Positions 16,724-25,420 of a stretch of DNA of 64,000 bases are shown in pieces. The translations under genes were made by a program, and so were the position numbers. Numbering within the stretch: position 1 is the first letter of the stretch; every line of letters begins with the position of its first letter. Origin of the DNA: Pseudomonas graminis (GTDB taxonomy: Bacteria; Pseudomonadota; Gammaproteobacteria; Pseudomonadales; Pseudomonadaceae); NCBI RefSeq assembly GCF_004364335.1, contig NZ_SOCR01000001.1, positions 186,001 through 250,000 of the forward strand, in the 5' to 3' direction. Under the pieces are notes generated by a model. That model ran no database searches and was not told the origin of the DNA. It saw only the letters and a program-made list of their open reading frames with translations.

Positions 16724-17599
16724 ATGATCGAGATCAACAGCTACACGACCGTCAAACGACGGGAGCGCGTGCCCCATGACGTCTTCGCTCATTACTGGCG
16801 CGACGTCCACGGCCCTCTGTGCTCGCGGCTTCCGGGCCTTGGCTTGTACATCCAGCACCATTTTTCACGACAGCAGGATGCCCATCTCTGGCCCCTCGCC
16901 GAAGGCATCCGCGAGATTGAGGACTACGAACTGGACGGCGGCGTGGAGATCGGTTTCGAGTCTGCCGCCGACCAGAAGCAGTTTCAGGACGCCAGCCCGA
17001 TTCTGTTTTCGGACGAGCAAAACATGTTCGACGAGACCCTGGCCTACGCCCTGCCCCAAGGTTCGCTGACCTTGACCAACGCGCTGGCCGATGAGCGCTT
17101 CAACGGCACCGATACCTTCGATCGCATTCACGTGCATTTCAGTCCGCGCGGGACACTGCCGCAGTTGCACGCGTACCTGAAGTCGACGCTGGGGCCGCTG
17201 CTGGCCGCGGCCGACGATGTGGTCAAGGTCGGTCTGCACTTGTGCGAACCCTTCGAGAACGACGGGCAGCACCCACCTGCGCCCAACGTCGCGCATTTCG
17301 CCAACCCGGCGCGCGCCGAGTTGGCGGTGCTGGAAATCGCGTTCAAGTCGCCGCTGGGGCGTCGCCGGTTTTTCCAGAGCGACGTGTTCCAGAACACCTT
17401 GCCTGAGCAGTCGCAGCACATTGCCCAACTCAAGGCGTTCGCCGTTTCGGGGCTCTACACCTACGTGCGCGACAAGTCCCTGACCACCGCAGGATTGCGC
17501 GGCAGTCGGGCGGCCGAGCTGATTGAATACCTGGGCGCGGTGAATCAGGTTCAGCCGGATGTTGAGGCATTGATGCTTAAAGGCGTGCAAAACGCATAA
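16724..17599 (+). CDS. EthD-like dimeric alpha/beta-barrel protein
   Basis: A 291-residue protein that looks like two fused ferredoxin-like modules. The first contains VKRRERVPHDVFAHYWRDVH with GPLCSRLPGL, the usual EthD signature. The second begins near FDRIHVHFSPRGTLPQLHAYL. EthD-type domains occur with oxygenases and in polyketide or xenobiotic metabolism; many have no known reaction. No signal peptide is seen. The neighbours give no pathway, so function stays open. Confidence 0.65.
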   Translation: MIEINSYTTVKRRERVPHDVFAHYWRDVHGPLCSRLPGLGLYIQHHFSRQQDAHLWPLAEGIREIEDYELDGGVEIGFESAADQKQFQDASPILFSDEQNMFDETLAYALPQGSLTLTNALADERFNGTDTFDRIHVHFSPRGTLPQLHAYLKSTLGPLLAAADDVVKVGLHLCEPFENDGQHPPAPNVAHFANPARAELAVLEIAFKSPLGRRRFFQSDVFQNTLPEQSQHIAQLKAFAVSGLYTYVRDKSLTTAGLRGSRAAELIEYLGAVNQVQPDVEALMLKGVQNA

Positions 17600-17661
17600 A
17601 CGCGGCTTTCGGCAGCCATGTCCTGTGGCTGCCAATCTGCTGCTTCGGGTTTACCTGGTCG

Positions 17662-18288
17662 TCAGTACAACGTATTGGCGATCCGCCCCGGCAGCGCCTT
17701 GTCATACGCCTCACCGTCGATGGCTGCCTTCGAAACCTCTTTGAGAATCTGCCCGGCACTCGGCAACGCGCTGCGCAGTACTTGCCGGGACGCATCCCAC
17801 AGCCCTGCCCTGATCACCGCTCGGCTGCACTGGAAATACACGCTGGTGACGGTGATTTGCAGCACCGATTTCGGCGGCTTCCCGTCCACGGCAAAACGCT
17901 CCAGCAGGTCGGGGTTGATGGATATCTGCGCCGTGCCGTTAACGCGCAAGGTTTCGCCGACGCCCGGGACGAGAAACAACAACGCGACGCGCGGGTCTTC
18001 GATGATGTTGCGCAGGGTATCGATGCGGTTATTGCCACGGCGATCGGGCAGATACAGCGTCTTGCTGTCTTCGATATGCACGAACCCCGGCTGATCGCCG
18101 CGCGGCGAGGCGTCCAGCCCACCTGCGCCCGACGAGGCGAGGATCACAAAGGAGGCCGCTTCGATGAACGGCCGGTAAACCGGGTGAATGTGGTCGACTT
18201 CCTTGATCAGGGATGGCGGTGCGATCGGACCATAGATCGCTTCCAGGGCCTGCACGGTTGTCAGATATGAGCTGTCTTCAACGTCCAT
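17662..18288 (-). CDS. Pyridoxamine 5'-phosphate oxidase-family FMN protein
   Basis: A 208-residue PPOX-type flavoprotein close to the MSMEG_1061-like group. A split-barrel FMN-binding core is suggested by SFVILASSGAGGLDASPRGD, LYLPDRRGNNRIDTLRNI and VALLFLVPGVGETLRVNGTA. The family reduces or binds flavin- or F420-linked substrates; the natural one is unknown. The start is taken at ATG 18288 (MDVEDSSYL); the 29 codons upstream in the same frame look non-coding. Confidence 0.82.
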   Translation of the reverse strand: MDVEDSSYLTTVQALEAIYGPIAPPSLIKEVDHIHPVYRPFIEAASFVILASSGAGGLDASPRGDQPGFVHIEDSKTLYLPDRRGNNRIDTLRNIIEDPRVALLFLVPGVGETLRVNGTAQISINPDLLERFAVDGKPPKSVLQITVTSVYFQCSRAVIRAGLWDASRQVLRSALPSAGQILKEVSKAAIDGEAYDKALPGRIANTLY

Positions 18289-18452
18289 CGTGAGCTCTCT
18301 GCAATGTCTTCGTGGCTGGACAGGCACAGCATGCCTTGATGCTTCGTGTCCGTTCGGGGCAATAGTGCCAGACACCTGTGGCAGATTGACCGGCGATCTG
18401 ATTCACTGCCTGCCTTTTCACCGTCCAGCATCTGCACACCGGGTACACAGGC

Positions 18453-18653
18453 ATGAACCGTCGCAAGAAACTTAACCAGATCCTCAGAGCCAACGCAAAG
18501 AAGGCGAGTGCCAAACTGGCACCGAAGAACAAGGATACCTACGTCAGCAAGGCCGACCGGTTGAAGCTGGCGGCTAAGGCCAGTGCTGAAGCCGGATCAG
18601 ATTCCACAACCGAATCCGCACCCGGAGCGGCCAGCCCTTCCGAGCCGGTGTGA
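18453..18653 (+). CDS. DUF2986 family small basic protein
   Basis: A 66-residue Lys/Ala-rich protein starting MNRRKKLNQILRANAKKASAK, the hallmark of DUF2986 proteins of gamma-proteobacteria. The first 40 residues are strongly basic; the tail is Ser/Glu/Pro-rich and probably disordered. No function is known for the family. Confidence 0.75.
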   Translation: MNRRKKLNQILRANAKKASAKLAPKNKDTYVSKADRLKLAAKASAEAGSDSTTESAPGAASPSEPV

Positions 18654-19188
18654 ACGTCCTCAGTTTGCAGCGCCACTGCCGACGCCTTCCCGGCTAAAGC
18701 CAGTCCTACAGGTGCTCGCGGTGTTTCCGTAGGACCGGCTTCAGCCGGGAAGCCTTTGATCTGCTCTTGATCTTGATCTTGATGCACAGAAAGTTCAGAC
18801 GCCTTCGTACGCCATCCATTTTCCAGTGTGGCTGCCGACGCCTTCCCGGCTAAAGCCAGTCCTACAGGTGCTCGCGGTGTTTCCGTGGGACCGGCTTCAG
18901 CCGGGAAGAGGCCAGTGCGGGCATCATCAATTTTGCAGTGTTAGTTCCGACGTCTTCCCGGCTAATGCCGCTTCCACAGAAAGCCCCGGCTTCAGCCGGG
19001 AATGGTCTTCGATCGCCGCCCGTACACGATCGGCATCGGCGGCAATCCGGTTCAGCACCTGCGCCGAGGGTGTCCCGACCGGCCCGGGTTTGATCGAGGA
19101 TCTCAATGGGTGTTTTCAGCAGCGGTGATTGAATCACGGAGCCTCTGATCTGCCGCCCTCGAAAGACCGGCCCGCGTGCGCAACGGGC
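18654..19188. repeat. REP cluster in a gene-free gap
   Basis: This 535-bp gap holds REP half-sites at 18681-18710/18729-18753, 18837-18866/18885-18908, 18951-18977 and 18985-19002. The first two pairs are near-identical copies including the short loop AGGTGCTCGCGGTGTTTCCGT. The right arm of the second pair also serves as the left arm of a longer palindrome closing at 18977. A TGATCTTGATCTTGATG run lies at about 18757-18784. I see no gene. Confidence 0.85.
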
Positions 19189-20709
19189 CTACAGCGCGTC
19201 AGAACCCCATGAGAAGCGATAAGCTCGCACAGGCGCGGGCGGCTCACAGCGACCATTGTCCGCCTCGGGCCCGACGATCCACCACTCCGCCCTCGACGTT
19301 GACCCCAACCGGCGAGCCTTGTCTGCCATGAAACAGTGCTCCAGTTCAGCGGCTGGCACCAAGGCGAATGCCGAAGGATGGGTGCGCAGCCAGAGCGCGG
19401 CGTGCTCGACGGCGGATTGATCGGCGAACCCGAAGTGCACCACCGGCTGGCGGGCGAACAACCAATGCCCTTCCCGCCAGCCGACCAGCACCAGTTCGGC
19501 GCCATCAGTCAGCCGGGCCGCTTCGCCCATCAGCACCTTGTGCGGATTGGGGCCGTCGGTGAACGGCTCGACGAAGCCACGGCCGAACCACAGGCAAAAC
19601 CACGCCACCACCGCCACACCAAACACGGCGCGAGCCTTCGGGCGATCGCCAAACCAGCGTCGAAGCAGCCACGGAATCAGCGGCGCGGCGGCCAGCACCA
19701 GGCCTGGTAACGCAGGGAAGATGTAGATTTTGCGCTTGCCGGTGCTCAGGCAGAAAAACAGCACCACCAGGACCACCCAGCCCAGCAACAGCAAAATCCG
19801 GGCGTCGTGCTTTCGCAGTTGGCGACGCCAGGCGGGTACCAGCCACGGCAACGCCAGCACCAACGGCAGCCAGTACTGCGGGATGACGGTGAGGAAATAC
19901 CAGAACGGTTCGCGGTGATCCCAGGCCGACGCGTAGCGGCCACCGGTCTGGTGAAACAGGATTTCCTTCAGGTACGCCACTTCGTCAGGGCCACCCTTGA
20001 GCCACACAGTGACAAGCAGCGGCACCAGCCAGACCGCACAACCCGCCAGCACCCCCAGAAAACCGGCCGCCCAGCGAAGCCCCTGCCCCGGCATGACGGC
20101 CACACCCGGCCAGCCCTTTCGCACGGCATAACCGTAGGGCACCAGCATCAACGCCGGCAGAAAACCGACCCCCTTGCTGATGATGCCCAGGCCCATGGCC
20201 AGACACCCGAGGTAGAACCAGCCCCACGCCGGCCCCAGCAGAAGATGCCGGACCATGCCGTAGAAGCCGAGCGCGACCCACAGGCACAGGAAGCTGTCGA
20301 TCTGGCCGGTGCGCAGAATGCTGTAGGTCTGGTAAGTCGCCAGAAACAGCAGCGCAGCAATGCGCCCCACTCTGCGGGACCACAGGCGACGGCCCAAGTC
20401 GTACAACACCGCCGTGGAGGTCGCCGCCGAGAGCAGGCCCGGGATGAAGAGTGCCAGCGACGGCGAGCCGGTCAGCCAGGTGAAAAACGCCACCGTCCAC
20501 ATGAACAAGGGCGGCTTGTCGCCGTAGATTTCGCCGGCCCGATGGGGGATCAGCCAACTGCCACTGTGCAGCATCTCCAGTGCTACGCCCAGGAACCTTT
20601 CTTCGTCGACATTAAGCGGCTGCCTGATGCCAAAGCCTGCGCCGACCAGCAGCAGGGACAGCGCCACCAGCGCCAGGCATTGCCACGCGGGAGATTGAAA
20701 ACGTCCCAC
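19189..20709 (-). CDS. ArnT-like membrane glycosyltransferase (PMT/GT83 superfamily)
   Basis: A 506-residue integral membrane protein with about 11-13 helices. The first periplasmic loop has NVDEERFLGVALEML and IYGDKPPLFMW, matching the catalytic loop of ArnT and Rgt enzymes, where the acidic pair sits beside the polyprenyl-phosphate sugar. A large periplasmic C-terminal tail follows the last helices. This family moves aminoarabinose, galacturonic acid or mannose from undecaprenyl phosphate onto lipid A, core or proteins in the inner membrane. It is downstream of genes for a polyprenyl-phosphate glycosyltransferase and a UDP-uronate epimerase, so galacturonic acid is the favoured sugar (inference). 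Confidence 0.85.
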   Translation of the reverse strand: MGRFQSPAWQCLALVALSLLLVGAGFGIRQPLNVDEERFLGVALEMLHSGSWLIPHRAGEIYGDKPPLFMWTVAFFTWLTGSPSLALFIPGLLSAATSTAVLYDLGRRLWSRRVGRIAALLFLATYQTYSILRTGQIDSFLCLWVALGFYGMVRHLLLGPAWGWFYLGCLAMGLGIISKGVGFLPALMLVPYGYAVRKGWPGVAVMPGQGLRWAAGFLGVLAGCAVWLVPLLVTVWLKGGPDEVAYLKEILFHQTGGRYASAWDHREPFWYFLTVIPQYWLPLVLALPWLVPAWRRQLRKHDARILLLLGWVVLVVLFFCLSTGKRKIYIFPALPGLVLAAAPLIPWLLRRWFGDRPKARAVFGVAVVAWFCLWFGRGFVEPFTDGPNPHKVLMGEAARLTDGAELVLVGWREGHWLFARQPVVHFGFADQSAVEHAALWLRTHPSAFALVPAAELEHCFMADKARRLGSTSRAEWWIVGPEADNGRCEPPAPVRAYRFSWGSDAL

Positions 20710-20712
20710 CGG

Positions 20713-20991
20713 CTATTCCTTCAGGTCTTTGTGTTTGGCAATCAGCTGCAGGTTGCGCAGGTAAACCAGAAAGCCAAACGACTGGCCAATGATGAACACC
20801 GGGTCTTCGCGGTAGATGGCATAGATCAGCAGCAATGCGCTGCCGAGCATGCTCAGGTACCAGAACCCCACCGGAATCACGCTGCGCTTCTTGATTTCGC
20901 TGTACAGCCACTGCAAGACGAAACGGCCGGTGAAGACCGCCTGACCGAGAAATCCCACCGCAAGCCAGAGCGTTTCGCGGGTGAAATTCAT
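20713..20991 (-). CDS. LpxB N-terminal-domain (LAB_N) membrane protein
   Basis: A 92-residue protein with three predicted helices (LWLAVGFLGQAVFTGRFVLQW; GFWYLSMLGSALLLIYAI; FIIGQSFGFLVYLRNLQLI). It corresponds to the lipid-A-disaccharide synthase N-terminal domain found as a stand-alone protein beside ArnT-like genes. The SEIKKRSVIPVGFWYLS turn is characteristic. A role as flippase or partner of polyprenyl-linked sugars is often suggested but not established. The ATG overlaps the TGA of the upstream glycosyltransferase (ATGA), proving a shared operon. Confidence 0.82.
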   Translation of the reverse strand: MNFTRETLWLAVGFLGQAVFTGRFVLQWLYSEIKKRSVIPVGFWYLSMLGSALLLIYAIYREDPVFIIGQSFGFLVYLRNLQLIAKHKDLKE

Positions 20992-21746
20992 CCGTTCATC
21001 TCCTCGGGCCGGGTGTTGAGTCGGGTGCGGCGCACCAGCCACCAGACCCCGAACAAGTCGAGGATGCCGACCAGCGCCCGGTCGAGGTTGCCGTAGTTGG
21101 AAACGCCGGCCTGCCGATGCCGATGGTGAACCGGATGGACGATCATTCGGCCGTGATGGCGCTGGATCAACGCGGGGATGAAGCGGTGCATGTGATCGAA
21201 ATAAGGCAGTCGCAGAAACGCCGCTCGCTGGATCAGCTTCAGCCCGCAGCCCGTATCAGGCGTCGCGTCCTTGAGCAGGCGGCTGCGCAAGCCATTGGCG
21301 AAGCGGGACGCCCAGCGCTTGCTGGCGGTGTCCCGGCGGTTGACGCGGTGCCCCGCCACCAAGGTCAGCGGCTCAAGTGGGTTCTGGTCGTTGCCCTCTC
21401 CTGCATGGCGCACCAGCGTCAGCATGCCGGGCAAATCGGCGGGGTCGTTCTGGCCGTCACCGTCCAGCGTCGCCAGCCACTCACCGCGCGCGGCGTGGGC
21501 GGCATGCCAGATCGATGTGCTCTGCCCGAGGGAAACCCCGTGGTGCAGGATCCGCAGCGGTTCGTAGCCCTCGGCCTTGATCTGCTGCAGCACACGCAGC
21601 GTGTCGTCGGTGCTGCCGTCGTCGACCACCAGCACCTCGTAGCGCTCACCGGCCAACGCGGTGCGTACTTCATTGAGCAATGAAGGCAGGTTTTGCGCTT
21701 CATTCTTTGCCGGGATCAACACCGACACAAACAGCGATTCACTCAT
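20988..21746 (-). CDS. Polyprenyl-phosphate glycosyltransferase, GT2 family (ArnC/RgtE-like)
   Basis: A 252-residue GT-A-fold transferase. SVLIPAKNEAQNLPSLL opens the fold, VVDDGSTDDT binds the nucleotide, and LDGDGQNDP is the metal-binding region. DTGCGLKLIQRAAF is typical of dolichol/undecaprenyl-phosphate sugar synthases. A hydrophobic C-terminal stretch (ALVGILDLFGVWWLV) probably anchors it at the membrane. It would charge the carrier lipid with the sugar supplied by the epimerase. ATG 21746 overlaps the TGA of the epimerase by one base, fixing the start. Confidence 0.87.
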   Translation of the reverse strand: MSESLFVSVLIPAKNEAQNLPSLLNEVRTALAGERYEVLVVDDGSTDDTLRVLQQIKAEGYEPLRILHHGVSLGQSTSIWHAAHAARGEWLATLDGDGQNDPADLPGMLTLVRHAGEGNDQNPLEPLTLVAGHRVNRRDTASKRWASRFANGLRSRLLKDATPDTGCGLKLIQRAAFLRLPYFDHMHRFIPALIQRHHGRMIVHPVHHRHRQAGVSNYGNLDRALVGILDLFGVWWLVRRTRLNTRPEEMNG

Positions 21747-22786
21747 CACGCCCACCGCGCCTCTTGTTTTGATTGTCTGGCCTGTTTTGCCTGTCTGGCC
21801 TGCTGGCCTTGTTTGCAGGGGTAGAAATCGCGATACCAGCGCACGAATTCAGCCACGCCCTGCTCCAGCCCGACCTGGGGACTGAAGTCGATCCATCTCG
21901 CCAGGCCGGCAACGTCGGCCCAGGTTTGCAGCACGTCACCCGGCTGAAGCGGCAGATAGTTGCGCTTGGCCTGAATCCCCAACGCCGATTCCAGGCACTG
22001 CACGAAGTCGAGAAGCTTTACCGGCGCCCCTCGGCCGATGTTGAAAAGCTGACACGGCGCCGCCTCTCCCGTGAGCGGCGGTGGCCGGGGCAACAGCCGG
22101 TTCATCGACTCGATGATGTCGTCGATGTAGGTGAAATCCCGCGCCATCTCGCCGTCGTTGTAGATATCGATGGGCTCGCCGTTGAGGATGGCCCGGGTGA
22201 ATTTGAACAGCGCCATGTCCGGGCGCCCCCACGGCCCGTAGACGGTAAAAAACCTCAGGCCCGTCGCCGGAATCCGGTACAGATGCGAATAGCTGTAGGC
22301 CATCAGCTCATTGGCACGCTTGGTCGCGGCATACAGCGAAACGGGTTGTTCAACGGCGTCTTCCACCGCAAACGGCATCTTGGTATTGGCGCCGTACACC
22401 GAACTGCTCGACGCATAAACGAGGTGCTTTACGGGGTACGTCCGGCAGGCTTCGAGCACGTTGAGAAACCCGACCAGATTGGCGTCGGCGTACACGCCCG
22501 GGTTGTCGATGGAATACCGAACCCCCGCCTGCGCCGCCAGATGAATGACCTCGCTGAAGCCCCACGCGATGAAGAGGCCAAGCAAAGCGTTTGGATCGAC
22601 GATGTCGATTTGCTGGAATTGAAAGGACGGGAAGTGTTCAAGCTGGGCCAGTCGGGCACGCTTGAGGTCAACGCTGTAGTAATCGTTGAGGTTGTCGATG
22701 CCCACCACGTGAACGCCCTGGCGGCACAAGGTTCTGGCCATGTGAAAGCCGATGAACCCGGCAACCCCGGTGACCAGCACCGTCAT
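21746..22786 (-). CDS. NAD-dependent epimerase, UDP-glucuronate 4-epimerase-like
   Basis: A 346-residue extended SDR. GVAGFIGFHMARTL is the NAD loop, SSSSVYG and YAATK give the catalytic Ser, Tyr and Lys, and LRFFTVYGPWGRPDMALFKF is the block typical of UDP-glucuronate 4-epimerases. It would make UDP-galacturonate from UDP-glucuronate. The last ~20 residues are a low-complexity Gln/Ala/Arg/Lys repeat (QQARQAKQARQSKQEARWA) unlike the rest. Its ATG overlaps the stop of a 24-codon leader ORF, so translation is probably coupled. Confidence 0.86.
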   Translation of the reverse strand: MTVLVTGVAGFIGFHMARTLCRQGVHVVGIDNLNDYYSVDLKRARLAQLEHFPSFQFQQIDIVDPNALLGLFIAWGFSEVIHLAAQAGVRYSIDNPGVYADANLVGFLNVLEACRTYPVKHLVYASSSSVYGANTKMPFAVEDAVEQPVSLYAATKRANELMAYSYSHLYRIPATGLRFFTVYGPWGRPDMALFKFTRAILNGEPIDIYNDGEMARDFTYIDDIIESMNRLLPRPPPLTGEAAPCQLFNIGRGAPVKLLDFVQCLESALGIQAKRNYLPLQPGDVLQTWADVAGLARWIDFSPQVGLEQGVAEFVRWYRDFYPCKQGQQARQAKQARQSKQEARWA

Positions 22787-22857
22787 TGGGCTACCGCCTG
22801 GCGGCGATCAGCCTGGGTCAGTCGTGCGAATCCTGCGCTTAAGACGGTGACATTCAT
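22783..22857 (-). CDS. 24-residue leader ORF coupled to the epimerase
   Basis: ATG at 22857 is followed by 24 codons (MNVTVLSAGFARLTQADRRQ, then four more) and a TGA at 22785-22783 that overlaps the epimerase ATG. AAAAGGA is the only good ribosome-binding site here and lies eight bases before this ORF; none precedes the epimerase itself. The peptide is not known to me; it may act mainly as a translation relay. Confidence 0.5.
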   Translation of the reverse strand: MNVTVLSAGFARLTQADRRQAVAQ

Positions 22858-23193
22858 TTCATGAGTCCTTTTACAGAACCAGCCAGCCGCCCGGAATCCC
22901 TGGAGCGGCTGTCTGACTCTGTCGGATGCTTGATCAAGCGACATGAAACTGTGTCACAGCAATATTTAAGCAATGTGAAGGTGACCGCCGCAGCCCGACG
23001 TGATTTCGCGCAAGACGTTTGACGAGCACGGCGCAGACCCGTCAGGCGATCCACTTTTCAAGTGGAGCGCTGACAGCCTTGGACCGACAAAGCGAAATCG
23101 GTCGCATTTATTGACGCTTCCATGGTCAACCTCACTGGGTCATTCCCGCACGCCGTCAAATCCCGTCAAGCTCCATGTCAAAAGGACAATGTC
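22858..23193. other. Divergent promoter region between LPS operon and RTX gene
   Basis: No gene is supported here. The AT-rich stretch ACATGAAACTGTGTCACAGC followed by AATATTTAAGC at about 22940-22975 is a likely promoter for the minus-strand operon. AAAAGGACAATGTC immediately precedes the RTX gene start at 23194, so the ATG at 23122 is not needed. Confidence 0.5.
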
Positions 23194-25266
23194 ATGGCTT
23201 CAACCGACAGCAAGGCCACCATCAATTACACCGTCCGCACCGGCCCAGGCACCGTGCAGGTGGACCCCTCCACGGGGGGCGATCAGACCTGGAGCATCAT
23301 TCTCCAGCCTGACGGCAAGATCCTCGTTGGCGGCGAAAGCTTCCAGACCACCATTGGTTACCCGGGCTCGCCGGGCGATGAAAGCTATGGCACGCGCGGC
23401 AGCTTCACGGCGGTGCGCCTCAACACTGACGGCAGCCTGGACACCACGTTCAGCCAGGACGGGGTTGCCCTCGTGCCCGGCAACCTGGATCCGGAAGACG
23501 ATGCCGACTATGTCATGGCGGTGCAGGCCGACGGCAAAGTGCTCGCAGCGCAGCCGGGGCTTGGCGGTTTAAAAGTCGAACGCTTTAATCTGGACGGCAC
23601 CCTGGACACCACCTTCGGCCACGACGGCGCCGCAGCAGTGGTCCCGCCCTTCAGCTACGACGGCCTGGCGATGTATGCGACAGCAGACGGCTCGGTGTAC
23701 GTCAGCCTTCGTGGCACGTCCCAAGCGATCGTGTTCAAGCTGGACGGCACCGGGGCGCCGGTCGAGGATTTCGCTGCCGACGGCGCACTTGTCCTCAACC
23801 CGACCGGGCGTTACGGCACCGGCAATATCGCCACCGTTGTGCAGCATGACGGCAGCGTACTGCTCGGCAGTTGGCTGTACGTGGGCTCAGACGGCCCCCA
23901 CGACCCGGGCGATCCGGTCTATGCCGTTCAGCGACTTGCAGCCGACGGCAACCTGGATACCGCGTTTGGCGTGGACGGCGTGGTGTACTTCGATACCGCG
24001 CTGGGGCTGGACTACCGCGCTGCAATCACCGTACAAGCCGATGGCAAGATCATCATTGCCGGCGAGAGTCACGACAGTACCGCCTTCAACGTACTGCGGC
24101 TGAATGCGGACGGTTCCTTCGACACCTCCTTTAGCGGTGATGGCAAGCTCACCCTTCAGGTGCCCCAGGGCGACTCCGCCTATGCCCACTCGGCAATCGT
24201 TCAGCCCGATGGCAAAATCCTGATCGCCGGCGATGTGATCACCCGACTGAACGCCGATGGCAGCCTGGACACCACCTTTGGCAGCCAGGACGGGCAATTC
24301 CATGTGGAGGGCTCCAGCGAGGCCAATCACCTGATCGGCAATGATACGGCCGAGATCATTCGCGGCCTGGGCGGTGACGATCTGCTGCAGGGCGCGGGTG
24401 GCCGTGACGTGCTGACAGGCGGGACGGGTGCAGACATTTTCCGTTTCAGCCAGATCAGCGACAGCTACCGCACCGCTACGGAAACCGGCAGCGACCGGAT
24501 TCTAGACTTCGACGCCTCCCAGGACCGGGTAGACCTGATCGCGTTGGGATTCACCGGCATTGGCGACGGCCACAATGGCACGCTGGCCATCCAGGCCAAC
24601 GCTGACGGCACCCGCACTTACCTGAAAAGTTTCGAGGCCAATGCCGACGGGCAGCGCTTTGAACTGGCGCTCGAAGGCAACCTGACGGGGCAGTTGAACA
24701 GCACCAACCTGGTGTTCACGGCGCCCACCGTCGAAGGGACGGCTGGCAAGGACTTGATCACGGGGAGTGCCATGTCGGAGGTCATCTACGGCCTGGCCGG
24801 TAACGACCGTATTGATGGCGGCAGAGGCTCGGATGTGATCATCGGCGGCGCGGGGGCCGACCTGCTGAGCGGCGGCGACGACCCGAACCTTTCAGTCTAT
24901 GGGCGCAATGGCATCAATGACGCTGACGTGTTCCGCTACACGGCAGCCACTGACAGCTACCGCACGGACAGCCAGAGCTTCGTGGACCTGATTGTCCGGT
25001 TCGCCGACAACAACGACAAGATCGACGTGTCGGCGTTGGGTTACACAGGTTTCGGAGACGGTACCGGGACCACACTGAAGATGGTCTATAACCAAGACCT
25101 GGACCGCACCTACCTGAAGGATGTGGAACCGGACGCTCAGGGCCATCGGTTCGAAATCGGGCTCACCGGCGACTGGACCCAGGACCTTCGCAATGCTGAC
25201 ATGATCTTCGCCCCGACGAATGAGGTAACCCTGGTGGGCATGGCAAGTGAGGTTATCCATGTCTGA
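23194..25266 (+). CDS. Secreted RTX protein with delta-60 repeats
   Basis: A 690-residue protein with no signal peptide. Residues ~15-365 are beta-propeller-like delta-60 repeats, each close to QPDGKILVGG...RLNADGSLDTTF. Residues ~380-690 hold two calcium-binding RTX segments (GGDDLLQGAGGRDVLTGGTG and GLAGNDRIDGGRGSDVIIGG), each followed by a serralysin/AlgE-type C-terminal block with DSYRT, GFTGIGDG or GYTGFGDG, and TYLK near an AQGHRFEI-like end. These C-terminal features direct type I secretion. AAGGA precedes ATG 23194. Its role may be adhesion or an extracellular matrix function; no catalytic motif is seen. Confidence 0.85.
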   Translation: MASTDSKATINYTVRTGPGTVQVDPSTGGDQTWSIILQPDGKILVGGESFQTTIGYPGSPGDESYGTRGSFTAVRLNTDGSLDTTFSQDGVALVPGNLDPEDDADYVMAVQADGKVLAAQPGLGGLKVERFNLDGTLDTTFGHDGAAAVVPPFSYDGLAMYATADGSVYVSLRGTSQAIVFKLDGTGAPVEDFAADGALVLNPTGRYGTGNIATVVQHDGSVLLGSWLYVGSDGPHDPGDPVYAVQRLAADGNLDTAFGVDGVVYFDTALGLDYRAAITVQADGKIIIAGESHDSTAFNVLRLNADGSFDTSFSGDGKLTLQVPQGDSAYAHSAIVQPDGKILIAGDVITRLNADGSLDTTFGSQDGQFHVEGSSEANHLIGNDTAEIIRGLGGDDLLQGAGGRDVLTGGTGADIFRFSQISDSYRTATETGSDRILDFDASQDRVDLIALGFTGIGDGHNGTLAIQANADGTRTYLKSFEANADGQRFELALEGNLTGQLNSTNLVFTAPTVEGTAGKDLITGSAMSEVIYGLAGNDRIDGGRGSDVIIGGAGADLLSGGDDPNLSVYGRNGINDADVFRYTAATDSYRTDSQSFVDLIVRFADNNDKIDVSALGYTGFGDGTGTTLKMVYNQDLDRTYLKDVEPDAQGHRFEIGLTGDWTQDLRNADMIFAPTNEVTLVGMASEVIHV

Positions 25267-25420
25267 CAGGCCTGGCCCGGAGAATCGGGTGATCGGGTCA
25301 CCTGACGGCGCTTTGACAATTCCCTCTACTGCGGCGACTGGTCAACAGACCGCCGCCCTTGCCGGGCAACTGGCCACAGCGCATGATGCGCAATTATTTA
25401 TTTCCCAACGCAGACTATCG

